In this document: positions 1 through 9,087 of the stretch, one piece after another | Layout: every line of letters begins with the position of its first letter | Numbering within the stretch: the first letter of the stretch is position 1 | Assembly: GCF_012927125.1 (NCBI RefSeq) | Contig: NZ_JABBFZ010000013.1 | Location: forward strand, 62,001-126,000 | DNA: 64,000 bases | Source: Paraburkholderia antibiotica | GTDB taxonomy: Bacteria; Pseudomonadota; Gammaproteobacteria; Burkholderiales; Burkholderiaceae | Reading direction: 5' to 3' | Notes under the pieces: generated by a model | Databases searched by the model: none | What the model was told of the DNA's origin: nothing | What the model saw: the letters and a program-made list of their open reading frames with translations, nothing else | Program-made: the position numbers and the translations under genes

Positions 1-283
1 GCATTACGACGTAAAAGCCGGGCTGGTCGTTATACGGACGATTATCGAGGTACACGACCTTGTCCGCGACGAAACTGCCGCGCGCCTTCACGCGATGAAA
101 CTCGACGTCCTTGAGCGCGAGCGGCGCGTCGCGGACGGGCAGCGCGGGCGCATTTTCGAACTGCGTGATGCGCGCTTCGAGCGCTTCCTTCTGATGCGCG
201 CGATCGCGCTGCCAGAAACCGAGCCGCACCGTCACGACCACCACCAGCAGGATCAACAGCGCGGGAATCAGGCGAAACTTCAT
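1..283 (-). CDS. SURF1 family cytochrome oxidase assembly protein (partial)
   Basis: This is the N-terminal 94 residues of a SURF1-type membrane protein; the rest lies beyond the window edge. A membrane segment at about residues 4-20 is followed by the family signature GFWQRDRA, and an LDNR motif near residue 80 precedes the QPGFYV segment expected at the start of the periplasmic part. SURF1 helps insert heme a into subunit I of cytochrome oxidase, which fits the oxidase genes next door. The start is the ATG read from 283. Further oxidase assembly genes such as ctaA and ctaB would be expected beyond the edge (inference). Confidence 0.85.
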   Translation of the reverse strand, partial: MKFRLIPALLILLVVVVTVRLGFWQRDRAHQKEALEARITQFENAPALPVRDAPLALKDVEFHRVKARGSFVADKVVYLDNRPYNDQPGFYVVM

Positions 284-394
284 TGCAAACACTCCGGTAC
301 CGCGTTCGACGCCGCCGGGAACCCACGGCGGACGCCCGCGCGCAGTGCGATAATGAATGTCTTGCCGCTGCGCTTTCCGGTTTCAGTTGGTTCC

Positions 395-604
395 ATGCAC
401 ATTATCGTTCCCATCGCCTTTGCTCTGATCATCGCCAGCATGGTGTCGGCGCTGTATTTCATGATGCACGACAAAGGCAAGACCAAGCGGATGGTCTGGT
501 CGCTCGCCACGCGCGTGGGCCTGTCGATCTCGCTGTTCCTGTTCATCCTGTTCGCACACTGGATGGGCTGGATTCAGTCGACCGGAATTCCCTACGGCCG
601 CTGA
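395..604 (+). CDS. Twin transmembrane protein, DUF2909 family
   Basis: A 69-residue protein with two predicted membrane helices (about residues 3-22 and 41-60) joined by a short basic loop with the HDKGKTKRM segment. This matches small DUF2909 proteins found beside cytochrome oxidase genes in Burkholderiaceae. Function is unknown; the location suggests a role near the oxidase or its assembly. It is the only plus-strand gene in this cluster and is convergent with ctaE. An in-frame ATG at 353 would add 14 residues, but the shorter form begins directly at the first helix as usual for the family. Confidence 0.75.
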   Translation: MHIIVPIAFALIIASMVSALYFMMHDKGKTKRMVWSLATRVGLSISLFLFILFAHWMGWIQSTGIPYGR

Positions 605-675
605 CGCCGAAGCTGGCAACCAGGCCGACAGCCACGCCGGCCCCATTGCGAACGCCAGCACAAAACTTCCACGCC

Positions 676-713
676 ACCAAACAAAACGCCGCCCCGACAG
701 GTCGAGGGCGGCG
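676..713 (-). terminator. Intrinsic terminator of the oxidase operon
   Basis: An 8-bp perfect stem (CGCCGCCC at 687-694 with GGGCGGCG at 706-713, 11-nt loop) is followed, reading the minus strand, by a T-rich TTTTGTTTGG tract. It lies just downstream of the ctaE stop codon, between the convergent genes. Confidence 0.75.
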
Positions 714-819
714 CTGCATCCATCCTTTCCTACTGCTCGCACGCGCCGCCCGACAGGGCTTACACGTGCGATCCGCGCCGGCGTTGGCTAGCAGCCAGCA
801 ACGCGCGGATCCGACTGCG

Positions 820-1677
820 TTACAGCCAGTACACGACGACGTACAGACCGAGCCACACGACGTCAACAAAGTGCCAGTACCAGGCCGCGCCTTCGAACGC
901 GAAGTGATGCTCCGCCGTGAAGTGGCCGCGGATCAGACGCGCGAGCACCACCGCCAGCATCGTGCCGCCGAGGAACACGTGGAAGCCGTGGAAGCCGGTC
1001 AGCAGGAAGAACGTCGAACCGTAGATGCCCGATGCGAGCGTCAGGTTCAGTTCGTTGTACGCGTGGAAGTATTCGAAGCCCTGCAGGAACAGGAAGCACA
1101 CGCCCAGCACGAGCGTCGCCGCGAGCCACACGATTGCCTTCCGGCGATGGTTGTCGCGCAGCGCATGGTGCGACACCGTCAGCGTCGCGCCCGACGACAG
1201 CAGCAGCGCCGTGTTGATCGTCGGCACCGGCCACGGCTGCATCGACTTGTAGGTCGACACCAGATTCGCGGGACCATTGTTCGGCCACACCGCCGAGAAG
1301 TCCGGCCAGATCAGCTTGAAGTCGAGGCTGCCGAGCTGATGCAGCGCGATTTCACGCGCGTAGAACAGCGCACCGAAGAACGCGCCGAAGAACATCACTT
1401 CGGAGAAGATGAACCAGCTCATGCTCCAGCGATACGAACGGTCGACGTTCTTGCCGTACATGCCGCCTTCCGACTCGGCAATCGCGTCGCCGAACCAGTG
1501 CCACAGCGTAAAGAGCAGCCACAGCAAACCGGCGAAGACGCCGATCGGCGCCCAGCTCTGTTCGTTGATCCAGGCCGCAAGCGATCCGAGCATGACCAGC
1601 AACCCGGCAGCGGCGCTGATCGGATGCCGCGACGGATGCGGTACGAAATAGTACGGGCTCTCGTTTTGACCGCTCAT
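820..1677 (-). CDS. ctaE: Cytochrome c oxidase subunit III
   Basis: This 285-residue inner-membrane protein matches subunit III of heme-copper oxidases in length and content. It has about seven hydrophobic helices, the N-terminal HPSRHPISAAAG segment, the SYRWSMSWFIFSEVMFF helix with its conserved glutamate, and a C-terminal WHFVDVVWLGLYV helix. Subunit III stabilises the catalytic core and the proton uptake path. The ATG is preceded by GGAG at good spacing. It is the last gene of the minus-strand oxidase cluster before a terminator. Confidence 0.97.
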   Translation of the reverse strand: MSGQNESPYYFVPHPSRHPISAAAGLLVMLGSLAAWINEQSWAPIGVFAGLLWLLFTLWHWFGDAIAESEGGMYGKNVDRSYRWSMSWFIFSEVMFFGAFFGALFYAREIALHQLGSLDFKLIWPDFSAVWPNNGPANLVSTYKSMQPWPVPTINTALLLSSGATLTVSHHALRDNHRRKAIVWLAATLVLGVCFLFLQGFEYFHAYNELNLTLASGIYGSTFFLLTGFHGFHVFLGGTMLAVVLARLIRGHFTAEHHFAFEGAAWYWHFVDVVWLGLYVVVYWL

Positions 1678-1802
1678 TCTTGATTCTCCACTTCAGTCCA
1701 GTTGTTCCGGAATTCCCGGCTGTATCCTCGGCGGCGCGTCGATACCGCACCGCTTCACTCTAATTCGTGGGCATCGCCCTGCTGCCGCGCCCCGGTACCG
1801 CC

Positions 1803-2012
1803 TCAACCGACCACGAGGCGCACGATCAGAATCAGCACCCCGATCAGGATCGCCGCACCGATCAGCCCACCCGCGATCAGATGCAGCGGGTTCAACTGCT
1901 CAGCATCCGCCTCCAGATCGCGGCGCTTGCGCACGCCGAAAAACGACCAGAACACCGCGCGCATCGACTGCCCGAAGGTGCTCTTGCGCGGACCGCCGCC
2001 GTTATCGCTCAT
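1803..2012 (-). CDS. DUF2970 family small membrane protein
   Basis: A 69-residue protein with a polar N-terminal half, including the SFFGVRKRRDLEAD segment, and one C-terminal membrane helix. The family is typically encoded between ctaG and ctaE in betaproteobacteria, as here. Function is unknown; conserved placement suggests oxidase assembly or stability (inference). A GGAG sits 4 nt before the ATG. The following 125 bp up to the ctaE start contain nothing I can name. Confidence 0.8.
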   Translation of the reverse strand: MSDNGGGPRKSTFGQSMRAVFWSFFGVRKRRDLEADAEQLNPLHLIAGGLIGAAILIGVLILIVRLVVG

Positions 2013-2060
2013 TTCGCTCCGTCTTCCTTCTCTTGCGCCGCCCGTGCCGTCATATCGGCA

Positions 2061-2702
2061 TCAGGCCGGCTTCGCGGCGGTAGCCGCCGCGGTGTTACCC
2101 ACGCCGACCGAACCGGTCGCGCTCGCCTTCGGCGCTGCATCGTCCGTGTTCGCCGCGGGCGTGTTCAACTCGAAGAACGTGTACGACAACGTGATCGTCT
2201 TCACGTCCTTCGGCAACTTCGGATCGACCACGAACACCACCGGCATCCGCTTCGTCTCATTCGCGTTCAAGGTCTGCTGCGTGAAGCAGAAACACTCGAT
2301 TTTCCTGAAATACTCGGTCGCCTGTTTCGGCGCGTAGCTCGGAATGGCCTGCGCGCGGATCGTGCGCGACTGTTCGTTGCTGACGTCGTACATGACCGTC
2401 GTCACTTCGCCCGGATGCACGTCGAGACTGCGCTGCTCCGGTTTGAAACCCAGCAGGCCGCGCGCGTTCGCATCGAATTCGATCGAGATCGTGCGGCTCA
2501 TGTCGACCTGCGTATTCTTCGCCTCGCGCGCCGAAACATCGCGCTGCACGAGGTTGTTGACGCCGGTGATCTGGCAGATCGCCCGATACATCGGCACCAG
2601 TGCGAAACCGAAACCGAACATCATCAACGCGACGACGAACAGCTTGATCAGCATCGAACGGTTAAAAGAGCGATCGGCCTCGGCCGGCGGTTGCGTCGAC
2701 AT
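2061..2702 (-). CDS. ctaG: Cytochrome c oxidase assembly protein CtaG/Cox11
   Basis: A 213-residue, single-span membrane protein that delivers copper to the CuB site of subunit I. One helix (about residues 22-42) is followed by a periplasmic beta-rich domain with the copper-binding signature ECFCFTQQ (about residue 120) and an extended Ala-rich C-terminus. The ATG at 2702 is chosen because GAGG lies upstream of it; an in-frame TTG further upstream is unlikely to be used. It sits between ctaD and ctaE, as in most proteobacterial oxidase operons. Confidence 0.95.
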   Translation of the reverse strand: MSTQPPAEADRSFNRSMLIKLFVVALMMFGFGFALVPMYRAICQITGVNNLVQRDVSAREAKNTQVDMSRTISIEFDANARGLLGFKPEQRSLDVHPGEVTTVMYDVSNEQSRTIRAQAIPSYAPKQATEYFRKIECFCFTQQTLNANETKRMPVVFVVDPKLPKDVKTITLSYTFFELNTPAANTDDAAPKASATGSVGVGNTAAATAAKPA

Positions 2703-2744
2703 CTGAATCCTCAACAAACCTGCAAACAGACTGCGAAGGCTGTG

Positions 2745-2888
2745 TTAGCTGAACCAGCACTGCTTGAGAATGACGCTCGCGAAAAACACCGCCGCGATCG
2801 CGAACATCACCAGACCGATGCGCCTGTTGCCCGCGCGAATCTGCTCCGGCGTACGTCTTTCCTGTGGATTGCGCGTCATGCTCGACAT
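2745..2888 (-). CDS. Cytochrome oxidase small assembly protein
   Basis: A 47-residue reading frame between ctaD and ctaG. It has a basic, Arg-rich N-terminus (NPQERRTPEQIRAGNRRIG), one membrane helix at about residues 25-40 and a C-terminal KQCWFS. Small proteins of this type are annotated at this place in many Burkholderia oxidase operons. The start could be the ATG at 2888 or the ATG three codons later; neither has a strong ribosome binding site. Function is not established; an assembly role is inferred from position. Confidence 0.7.
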   Translation of the reverse strand: MSSMTRNPQERRTPEQIRAGNRRIGLVMFAIAAVFFASVILKQCWFS

Positions 2889-3006
2889 TCTGAAATATCT
2901 CTGACTTCAATGACGGGGCCGCACCTGCACTGCGGCCCCGCGGGAAGCGCCAAGTTCCGGTTGCGGCATGCTACCCCGCCGGAACCGGCACTTCGCCGGA
3001 TCATTC

Positions 3007-4620
3007 TTACTCGACGGTCGGCGGATGCTCGAACGTATGGAACGGAGCCGGGCTCGGCACGGTCCACTCGAGGCCCGTTGCGCCATCCCACGGCTTGTCG
3101 CCCGCTTCTTCGAGCTCGCCGCCACCACGGTAAGCCGGCAGCGCGACCGCGAACAGGAAGTAGACCTGCGCGAGACCGAAGCCGAATGCGCCGATCGTGA
3201 TCACCTGGTTCCAGTCGGTGAACTGTGCCGGGTAGTCGGCGTAACGACGCGGCATGCCGGCAAGACCGACGAAGTGCATCGGCAGGAACGCGAGGTTGAA
3301 GAAGAACATCGACGCCCAGAAGTGGATCTTGCCGCGCGTTTCGTTGTACATCCAGCCGGTCCACTTCGGCGCCCAGTAGTACCACCCTGAGAACAGCGCG
3401 AATAGTGAACCCGCCACTAGCACGTAGTGGAAGTGCGCGACCACGAAATAGGTGCCGTGATACTGGATGTCGAGCGGCGCCATGGCGAGCATCAGACCCG
3501 ACAGGCCACCGAACGTAAACACGATCAGGAAGCCGACCGCGAACAGCATCGGCGTTTCGAACGACAGCGAACCGCGCCACATCGTCGCGACCCAGTTGAA
3601 CACCTTCACGCCGGTCGGCACCGCGATCAGCATCGTCGCGTACATGAAGAACAGCTGGCCCGTGACCGGCATGCCGGTGACGAACATGTGGTGCGCCCAG
3701 ACCATGAACGACAGGATCGCGATCGAGGCCGTCGCGTACACCATCGAGCTATAGCCGAACAGCGGCTTGCGCGAGAACGCCGGGATCACCTGCGAGACGA
3801 TCCCGAACGCCGGCAAGATCATGATGTACACCTCGGGGTGCCCGAAGAACCAGAAGATGTGCTGGTACATGACCGGGTCGCCGCCGCCTGCCGCGTTGAA
3901 GAACGACGTGCCGAAGTGGCGGTCGAACAGCACCATCGTGATCGCGCCCGCGAGAACCGGCATCACGGCGATCAGCAGGTACGCGGTGATCAGCCACGTC
4001 CACACGAACATCGGCATCTTCATCAGCGTGAGGCCGGGTGCGCGCATGTTCAGGATCGTCACGACGATGTTGATACCGCCCATGATCGACGACGCCCCCA
4101 TCAGGTGGACCGCGAAAATCGCGAAGTCCATGCCCGGGCCCATCTGCGTGGAGAGCGGCGCGTACAGCGTCCAGCCCGCGGCGGTCGCGCCGCCCGGCGA
4201 GAAGAACGAACCGACCAGCAGGATCGCCGCCACCGGCAGCAGCCAGAAGCTGAAGTTGTTCATCCGCGCGAACGCCATGTCCGATGCGCCGATCTGCAGC
4301 GGTACCATCCAGTTCGCGAAGCCGACGAACGCCGGCATGATCGCGCCGAACACCATGATCAGACCGTGCATGGTGGTCAGCTGATTGAAGAACTCGGGAC
4401 GCATGATCTGCAGACCCGGCTCGAACAGCTCGGCACGGATCATCAGCGCCATCACGCCCCCGGACAGGAACATGGTGAACGAGAAGATCAGGTACAGCGT
4501 ACCGATGTCCTTGTGGTTGGTTGCGAACAGCCAACGACGCCAGCCATGCGGCGTTTCGTGGGCATGGTCGCCGTGCACGTGCTCGTGGCCCGCGACTACA
4601 TCGTGTCCGATGCTAGACAT
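3007..4620 (-). CDS. ctaD: Cytochrome c oxidase subunit I
   Basis: The 537-residue catalytic subunit reduces oxygen at a heme a3-CuB centre and pumps protons. Visible signatures include the heme a ligand region in TMHGLIMVFGAIMP, the HPEVY motif containing a CuB histidine and the cross-linked tyrosine, the paired histidines in WAHHMFVTGM, and VAHFHYVLVAG with the remaining heme ligands. About twelve helices are evident. A histidine-rich N-terminus (HDVVAGHEHVHGDHAHE) precedes the first helix. GGAG lies 6 nt before the ATG. It follows ctaC after 44 bp. Confidence 0.98.
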   Translation of the reverse strand: MSSIGHDVVAGHEHVHGDHAHETPHGWRRWLFATNHKDIGTLYLIFSFTMFLSGGVMALMIRAELFEPGLQIMRPEFFNQLTTMHGLIMVFGAIMPAFVGFANWMVPLQIGASDMAFARMNNFSFWLLPVAAILLVGSFFSPGGATAAGWTLYAPLSTQMGPGMDFAIFAVHLMGASSIMGGINIVVTILNMRAPGLTLMKMPMFVWTWLITAYLLIAVMPVLAGAITMVLFDRHFGTSFFNAAGGGDPVMYQHIFWFFGHPEVYIMILPAFGIVSQVIPAFSRKPLFGYSSMVYATASIAILSFMVWAHHMFVTGMPVTGQLFFMYATMLIAVPTGVKVFNWVATMWRGSLSFETPMLFAVGFLIVFTFGGLSGLMLAMAPLDIQYHGTYFVVAHFHYVLVAGSLFALFSGWYYWAPKWTGWMYNETRGKIHFWASMFFFNLAFLPMHFVGLAGMPRRYADYPAQFTDWNQVITIGAFGFGLAQVYFLFAVALPAYRGGGELEEAGDKPWDGATGLEWTVPSPAPFHTFEHPPTVE

Positions 4621-4664
4621 GACAATCTCCTAAAGCGAATTCTGCGGTGCTGACCATGAACACG

Positions 4665-6275
4665 TCAGGCTGCCGGGCTGATCTGAACGCGCCGGGCTTC
4701 CTTCGCGTCGGTGCCGCCGGTGATCGTTTCCGGCTTCTTCAAAATAATATGGTCTTCGGCGATGCCGGCTGCCTTCAGCGCGTCGCGAACGGCTTCGGCG
4801 CGGGTCTTCGCGAGCTTCGCGTTGAGATCGGCGGAGCCGGTTGCGTCGGTGTAGCCCGACAGCGTGAATTTCGCATCCGGGTGCGCCTTCGCGTAGGCCG
4901 CGGCCGCGTCGACCGCTGCTTTCGCGTCGGCCGGCAGCGTGCTCTTGCCGGTATCGAAGTAGACGCTCGCCGGCAGCGTAGCCGCCGCAGCCGCACCGTT
5001 ATCCGATGCAGCCGGCGCGGACGCCGCTTCCGGAGCCGATGCCGCCGCGCCTGCCGCAGCACCTGCGTCGGCCAGATGATCGCCGCCTTCCGGCAGCTTG
5101 CCGTTGCGTGCGTCGGCCACCTGCTTCGGCTGGAGGATGTCGCCGGTGTGGTTGCCCCACGAGTTACGTTCGTACGTGATCACCGAGGCGATTTCGACGT
5201 CGTTCAGCGTCGGCGCCCACGAAGGCATCGCGTTCTTGCCCTTCAGCACGAGGCTCACGTGTTGCGCGAGCGGGCCGTTGGCGATCTTGCTGCCGTCGAG
5301 CGCCGGGAATGCGCCCGCGCCCTTGCCGGTCGGCTGGTGGCAGACCGCGCAGTTCGCCGCGTAGACCTTGCCGCCGCGCTCCATCAGCTCGGCCATCGTG
5401 TACGTCTTGTTCGGATCGTCCTGGCCGGCAGCCATTTTCTTCTTCTGCGCGTCGACCCACTTCGCGTAGTCTTCGGCCGACAGCACGTCGACGACGACCG
5501 GCATGAACGCGTGTTCCTTGCCGCACAGCTCGGTACAGAAGCCGCGGAACGTGCCGACGCGGTTAGCCTTGAACCACGTGTCGCGCACGAAGCCCGGAAT
5601 CGCGTCCTGCTTCACGCCGAAGGCCGGCACGTACCAGGAGTGGACCACGTCGTTCGCGGTGGTGATGATGCGGATTTTCTTGTCGACCGGCACCACGAGC
5701 GGGTTGTCGACTTCCTGCAGATAGAGCGTGGAGATCGGCTCGCGACCTTCGGTTTGCGCACGCGGGGTAGCCAGCGTGGACAGGAAGCTGATGCCCTCGC
5801 CCGGACCCTTCACGTAGTCGTAGCCCCACTTCCACTGGTAGCCGGTGACCTTGACGGTGAGGTCCGCGTTCGAGGTGTCCTTCATCGCGACGACGGCCTT
5901 GGTGGCGGGCAGCGCCATCAGCACGACGATGACGAACGGCACGATCGTCCAGATGATTTCGACGGTGGTGCTTTCGTGGAAATTGGCGGCCTTGTGACCC
6001 TTCGATTTGCGGTGAGCAAAGATCGAATAGAACATCACCCCGAACACGCCGACGAAGATCACCGTGCACAGAACCAGCATGAACATGTGGAGGCTGAACA
6101 GCTCCTCAGCGATTCTCGTTGCAGGCGGCTGGAGATTGATCGCATTGACGGCGGGGCCGCCGGGAGCATCGCCCACTGCCAGGGCGGCCCCGGCGAAAAG
6201 CAGTCCGCTCGTCGCCAGCACGCTCGTGAGCGCTCGCTTGATTGTTTTCATAGCTTCCTTACCCAAATTTTCCAT
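4665..6275 (-). CDS. ctaC: Cytochrome c oxidase subunit II with cytochrome c and OmpA-like domains
   Basis: At 536 residues this is nearly twice the size of plain subunit II. In order: a signal peptide (cut near ALA-VG), two membrane helices (about 55-80 and 100-122), a cupredoxin domain with the CuA ligand motif CTELCGKEHAFM, a cytochrome c domain with heme motif CAVCH and a likely methionine ligand in NAMPSW, an Ala/Ser/Pro-rich linker, and a C-terminal OmpA-type domain with the YTDATGSADLN...TRAEAV peptidoglycan-binding pattern. It accepts electrons from cytochrome c and may also anchor the oxidase to the cell wall (inference). Met9 has an AAGGA site and is an alternative start at 6251. 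Confidence 0.95.
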   Translation of the reverse strand: MENLGKEAMKTIKRALTSVLATSGLLFAGAALAVGDAPGGPAVNAINLQPPATRIAEELFSLHMFMLVLCTVIFVGVFGVMFYSIFAHRKSKGHKAANFHESTTVEIIWTIVPFVIVVLMALPATKAVVAMKDTSNADLTVKVTGYQWKWGYDYVKGPGEGISFLSTLATPRAQTEGREPISTLYLQEVDNPLVVPVDKKIRIITTANDVVHSWYVPAFGVKQDAIPGFVRDTWFKANRVGTFRGFCTELCGKEHAFMPVVVDVLSAEDYAKWVDAQKKKMAAGQDDPNKTYTMAELMERGGKVYAANCAVCHQPTGKGAGAFPALDGSKIANGPLAQHVSLVLKGKNAMPSWAPTLNDVEIASVITYERNSWGNHTGDILQPKQVADARNGKLPEGGDHLADAGAAAGAAASAPEAASAPAASDNGAAAAATLPASVYFDTGKSTLPADAKAAVDAAAAYAKAHPDAKFTLSGYTDATGSADLNAKLAKTRAEAVRDALKAAGIAEDHIILKKPETITGGTDAKEARRVQISPAA

Positions 6276-6343
6276 TCAAACCCCTCGACCCCGCTGACAG
6301 CGTGTCTCGCGCGCCCCTTGAACGTCGCGTGTCCGGCACCACT

Positions 6344-6820
6344 TCAACACCGTGCCAGCCACATCCGCAGCTCGCCTGCGAACTGCGCGCGCCGATTCTG
6401 CGCGAGATGCTGCCCGATCATGATCGTCTGCCCGCGCGAGACCAGTTTGATCTGATCGCGCGGCGTTGCGCCCGGCTCGATCCGCACCCAGCGCGGATTG
6501 AATTCGAACTGCGTAATCTGCTCGGCGCTCACCTGCTCGATCACGAGCCGGTTGGAAAACAACCGGATGCGCTCGTAATCGACAGCATGACGCGCATATA
6601 TTGCAAACGCGACACCTACCGCCAGCAACTCGATTCCGGTGAACGGCAACACCAGCCAGGCGCCGACCAGAACCAGCATGAAAGCAATTGCCAGCGAGAA
6701 CAACGCAAGCGACACATACAGACAGACGAACTGCCGCGGCGATATCGAACAGTTGCGCTTCATGGTCCAGTCCTTCAGGACTGGCTCCGAATCCGCCAGC
6801 AGATGATCTGAAGCGCCCAT
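6344..6820 (-). CDS. DUF2244 domain membrane protein
   Basis: A 158-residue protein with two adjacent membrane helices (about residues 35-80) followed by a soluble part with IRLFSNRLVIEQ and FEFNPRWVRIE segments typical of DUF2244. Family function is unknown, but members often lie beside cytochrome oxidase genes; here it is the first gene ahead of ctaC. The ATG is well supported by a GGAGG 6 nt upstream. The minus-strand promoter about 200 bp further upstream should drive it and probably the oxidase genes. Confidence 0.82.
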   Translation of the reverse strand: MGASDHLLADSEPVLKDWTMKRNCSISPRQFVCLYVSLALFSLAIAFMLVLVGAWLVLPFTGIELLAVGVAFAIYARHAVDYERIRLFSNRLVIEQVSAEQITQFEFNPRWVRIEPGATPRDQIKLVSRGQTIMIGQHLAQNRRAQFAGELRMWLARC

Positions 6821-7224
6821 CGCTGCCTCCTGCGAATCGTCGCGTCCGGCCTGCCTTCTTCTACTCCGGATGCATCTTGCGGCCGCCGCTTTTGCCAGCA
6901 ATCCGCCAGCACTTCCGTTGCTGCGAGCGACCGCCCGAACCACTACCGCATCACTTCATGTTGCAGCCTACGCGTTGGGTGTGCCGCCCCAAATGTGGGA
7001 ACTTCGGGCGACAAACTGACGCATTATAGGCGCGATCCAAAGCATCGACAAGCAAGCCCAGATTGGCCCACAAGCCAGGCGCGACAAGCCTTAGCGCCAT
7101 TTTTCCTGACCTTCTGCAACTGTTTCGGAGGGCAAATCCCAGGCATAACGGATGTCCTCTTTCCCGCTTTCACAACACGTCGAACGCAGCGTCAACAAGC
7201 TGTTGATGACGGCCGCGCAATCTG
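6821..7224. other. Intergenic region upstream of the oxidase cluster
   Basis: This 404-bp gap holds the minus-strand promoter described separately and its leader of roughly 195 nt. The part next to the bioC-like gene contains no stem followed by a T run that I would call a terminator. No coding sequence is convincing. Confidence 0.5.
7023..7051 (-). promoter_or_regulatory. Sigma-70 promoter for DUF2244-ctaC operon
   Basis: On the minus strand, TTGTCG and a perfect TATAAT are separated by exactly 17 nt. Transcription would start near 7015 and give a leader of about 195 nt before DUF2244. It is the only strong promoter-like match between the bioC-like gene and the oxidase genes. Confidence 0.7.
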
Positions 7225-8190
7225 CTAACCGCGCTTCGCGGAGCCTCGTCCGATGTCCTCGATCCGCACGATCCCATGCCCTTCGGCCGTAGTGCGCGGC
7301 ACCGCCTTCCATGCGTGACCGTAGATCACTTCGAAGGTCAGCGCGATCGTGCCGTCGGCGCGGCGGCGCGCTTCGAGCGCGGCGAGCAGCGCCTTGTGCA
7401 GCCGCCGCGCGACCACCCCGTGCGCCTCCTCACGCTCGAACGGATAGGCGCCCCAGCGGCGCACGTCCGCGAGCAGCGACTCGGATGACTTGTAGGTGAT
7501 CGTGAGCGTTTCCTGGTCCATCACCGGAATCTCGAAACCGGCTTCGACGAGCATGTCGCCGAGATCATGCATGTCGACGAAGTCGATCACATGCTTGCGC
7601 GACGCGACGCCATGCGCGGCCTCGATCTCGGCATAGACACCGCGCAACTCTTTCAGCGTGTCGGGGCCGAGCGTGCTGAACATCAACAGTCCGTTGACCT
7701 TCAGCACACGTTGCCATTCGGGAAAGACGAGATCGGGCCGCGAATGCCAGTGCAGCGCCAGATTGGACCAGATGAATTCGAATGCGCCGGCCGCGAACGG
7801 CAGCGCGGAGAAGTCGGCCTGCGCGAAACGCGGGCCGCGTGCGCCGAGCGCCTTGCCGAGCGATGCCGGCAGAAAGCGTCGCCAGCTGGTGTCGCCGGCA
7901 TCGTGACGCAACGCGCGCGTGAGCATGCCGTGCGACAGATCGGAGCCGAACACCGGCGCCTCGGGAAAGCGCTCGCGCAATGCGGGGATGTCCTCGCCCG
8001 CGCCGCAACCGGCGTCGAGCACGCTCGTGGGCGTCACCTTGATGTAATCGAGACGCTCGCGCATGCGCTGCGCAATCTCGCGCGGCAGGAACGCAACCTC
8101 GTCGAAGGTGGCGGCGCGGCGGTCGAAAATACGCCTGAGGCGCCGTGAATCATTGGCCGGACGGCCAGATTGAGCGGGTGTTGGGGACAT
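7225..8190 (-). CDS. bioC: SAM-dependent methyltransferase, BioC-like
   Basis: A 321-residue class I methyltransferase. The SAM-binding motif VLDAGCGAGED (about residues 80-90) is followed by FGSDLSHGML, an acidic FAQADFSALPF loop and the IWSNLALHWHSRP segment that resembles malonyl-ACP O-methyltransferase BioC, which starts pimelate synthesis for biotin. N-terminal RRIFDRRAATFDE is also BioC-like. There are no other biotin genes nearby except birA 39 kb away, so the assignment rests on sequence alone. Start chosen at an ATG 17 codons inside the longest frame; the ribosome site is weak. Confidence 0.7.
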   Translation of the reverse strand: MSPTPAQSGRPANDSRRLRRIFDRRAATFDEVAFLPREIAQRMRERLDYIKVTPTSVLDAGCGAGEDIPALRERFPEAPVFGSDLSHGMLTRALRHDAGDTSWRRFLPASLGKALGARGPRFAQADFSALPFAAGAFEFIWSNLALHWHSRPDLVFPEWQRVLKVNGLLMFSTLGPDTLKELRGVYAEIEAAHGVASRKHVIDFVDMHDLGDMLVEAGFEIPVMDQETLTITYKSSESLLADVRRWGAYPFEREEAHGVVARRLHKALLAALEARRRADGTIALTFEVIYGHAWKAVPRTTAEGHGIVRIEDIGRGSAKRG

Positions 8191-8283
8191 GAGTGTCGTG
8201 CTGGCGTAGAGCTCGAAGTATACTCGTTCGCTTCCCCGCATTCAGCGTGAACGGCCTCGCGAGGCTTTCCCAGCGTCCCACTC

Positions 8284-9069
8284 GTGCGATTTCAGTCACT
8301 TTCTTCGTCCTGTCGCAATCGGATCACGCGTTTTGCGCGCGATCTGCAGTCGGCTTCGTCGCGCGCGCTGCAGGCCGCGTTGCCAAACCTGTGCGCGTTA
8401 TGCGGCAATTTGTCGCATAACGTGTTGTGCGACGGTTGCGACGCGGCGTACTGGAACGAGAGCCGCCTGCGTTGCACGGTCTGCGCGGTGCCGCTGCCTT
8501 CGTCACGCTGGGCGGCCCATGCGCATTACCGCTGCGCCGATTGCGTGGGCGAGCCGCCGGCGTTCGACGCGAGCTTCGCGCTCGCCGACTATCGCGCGCC
8601 ACTCGACACGCTCGCGGTCGGCCTCAAGTTCCGCGCCCGCCTGATGCTCGCGCGCGACTTCGCGCAGCGCCTCGCGCGACTCGCGCAGGACGCGTGGCGC
8701 GACGACAGCGAGCGGCCGGACGTGATCGCGCCGGTGCCGCTCGCGGGGCGCCGTCTGGCCGAGCGCGGCTACAACCAGGCGTGGCAGATCGCGAGGCCGC
8801 TCGCCCGCGCGCTCGGCGTGCGCAGCGACGCGACCTTGCTCGAGCGCACGCTCGACACCGCGCCGCAGTCGAAACTCGATCTCGACGCGCGCCGGCAGAA
8901 CGTCGGCCATGCGTTTCGCGTCGCCCATGCGGTGCGCGGCCTGCACGTGGGTATCGTCGACGATGTGATGACGAGCGGCGCGACGCTCGAAGCGCTCGCG
9001 CATACGCTGAAAGCCGCCGGCGCGCGGCGGGTCACGAATTTCGTCGCTCTGCGCACTCCGAAAAACTAG
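8284..9069 (+). CDS. comF: ComF family phosphoribosyltransferase-like protein
   Basis: A 261-residue protein with two N-terminal zinc-ribbon-like cysteine pairs (CALC...CDGC and CTVC...CADC, residues 37-85) and a C-terminal phosphoribosyltransferase fold ending in the GIVDDVMTSGAT signature. ComF proteins support DNA uptake in competent bacteria and are otherwise poorly understood. The frame begins with GTG, and no in-frame ATG precedes the cysteine region, so the exact start is uncertain. It is divergent from the bioC-like gene and runs into trmL after 18 bp. Confidence 0.88.
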   Translation: MRFQSLSSSCRNRITRFARDLQSASSRALQAALPNLCALCGNLSHNVLCDGCDAAYWNESRLRCTVCAVPLPSSRWAAHAHYRCADCVGEPPAFDASFALADYRAPLDTLAVGLKFRARLMLARDFAQRLARLAQDAWRDDSERPDVIAPVPLAGRRLAERGYNQAWQIARPLARALGVRSDATLLERTLDTAPQSKLDLDARRQNVGHAFRVAHAVRGLHVGIVDDVMTSGATLEALAHTLKAAGARRVTNFVALRTPKN

Positions 9070-9087
9070 TTTTTACGTGGTCTCCTT

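Noticed and set aside
4620..4665. Possible separate small gene between ctaC and ctaD
   Set aside because: Only 44 bp, containing the ctaD ribosome binding site.
4647..6455. 602-residue open frame antisense to ctaC
   Set aside because: Arg/Val/His-rich shadow translation with no recognisable motif; ctaC is certain.
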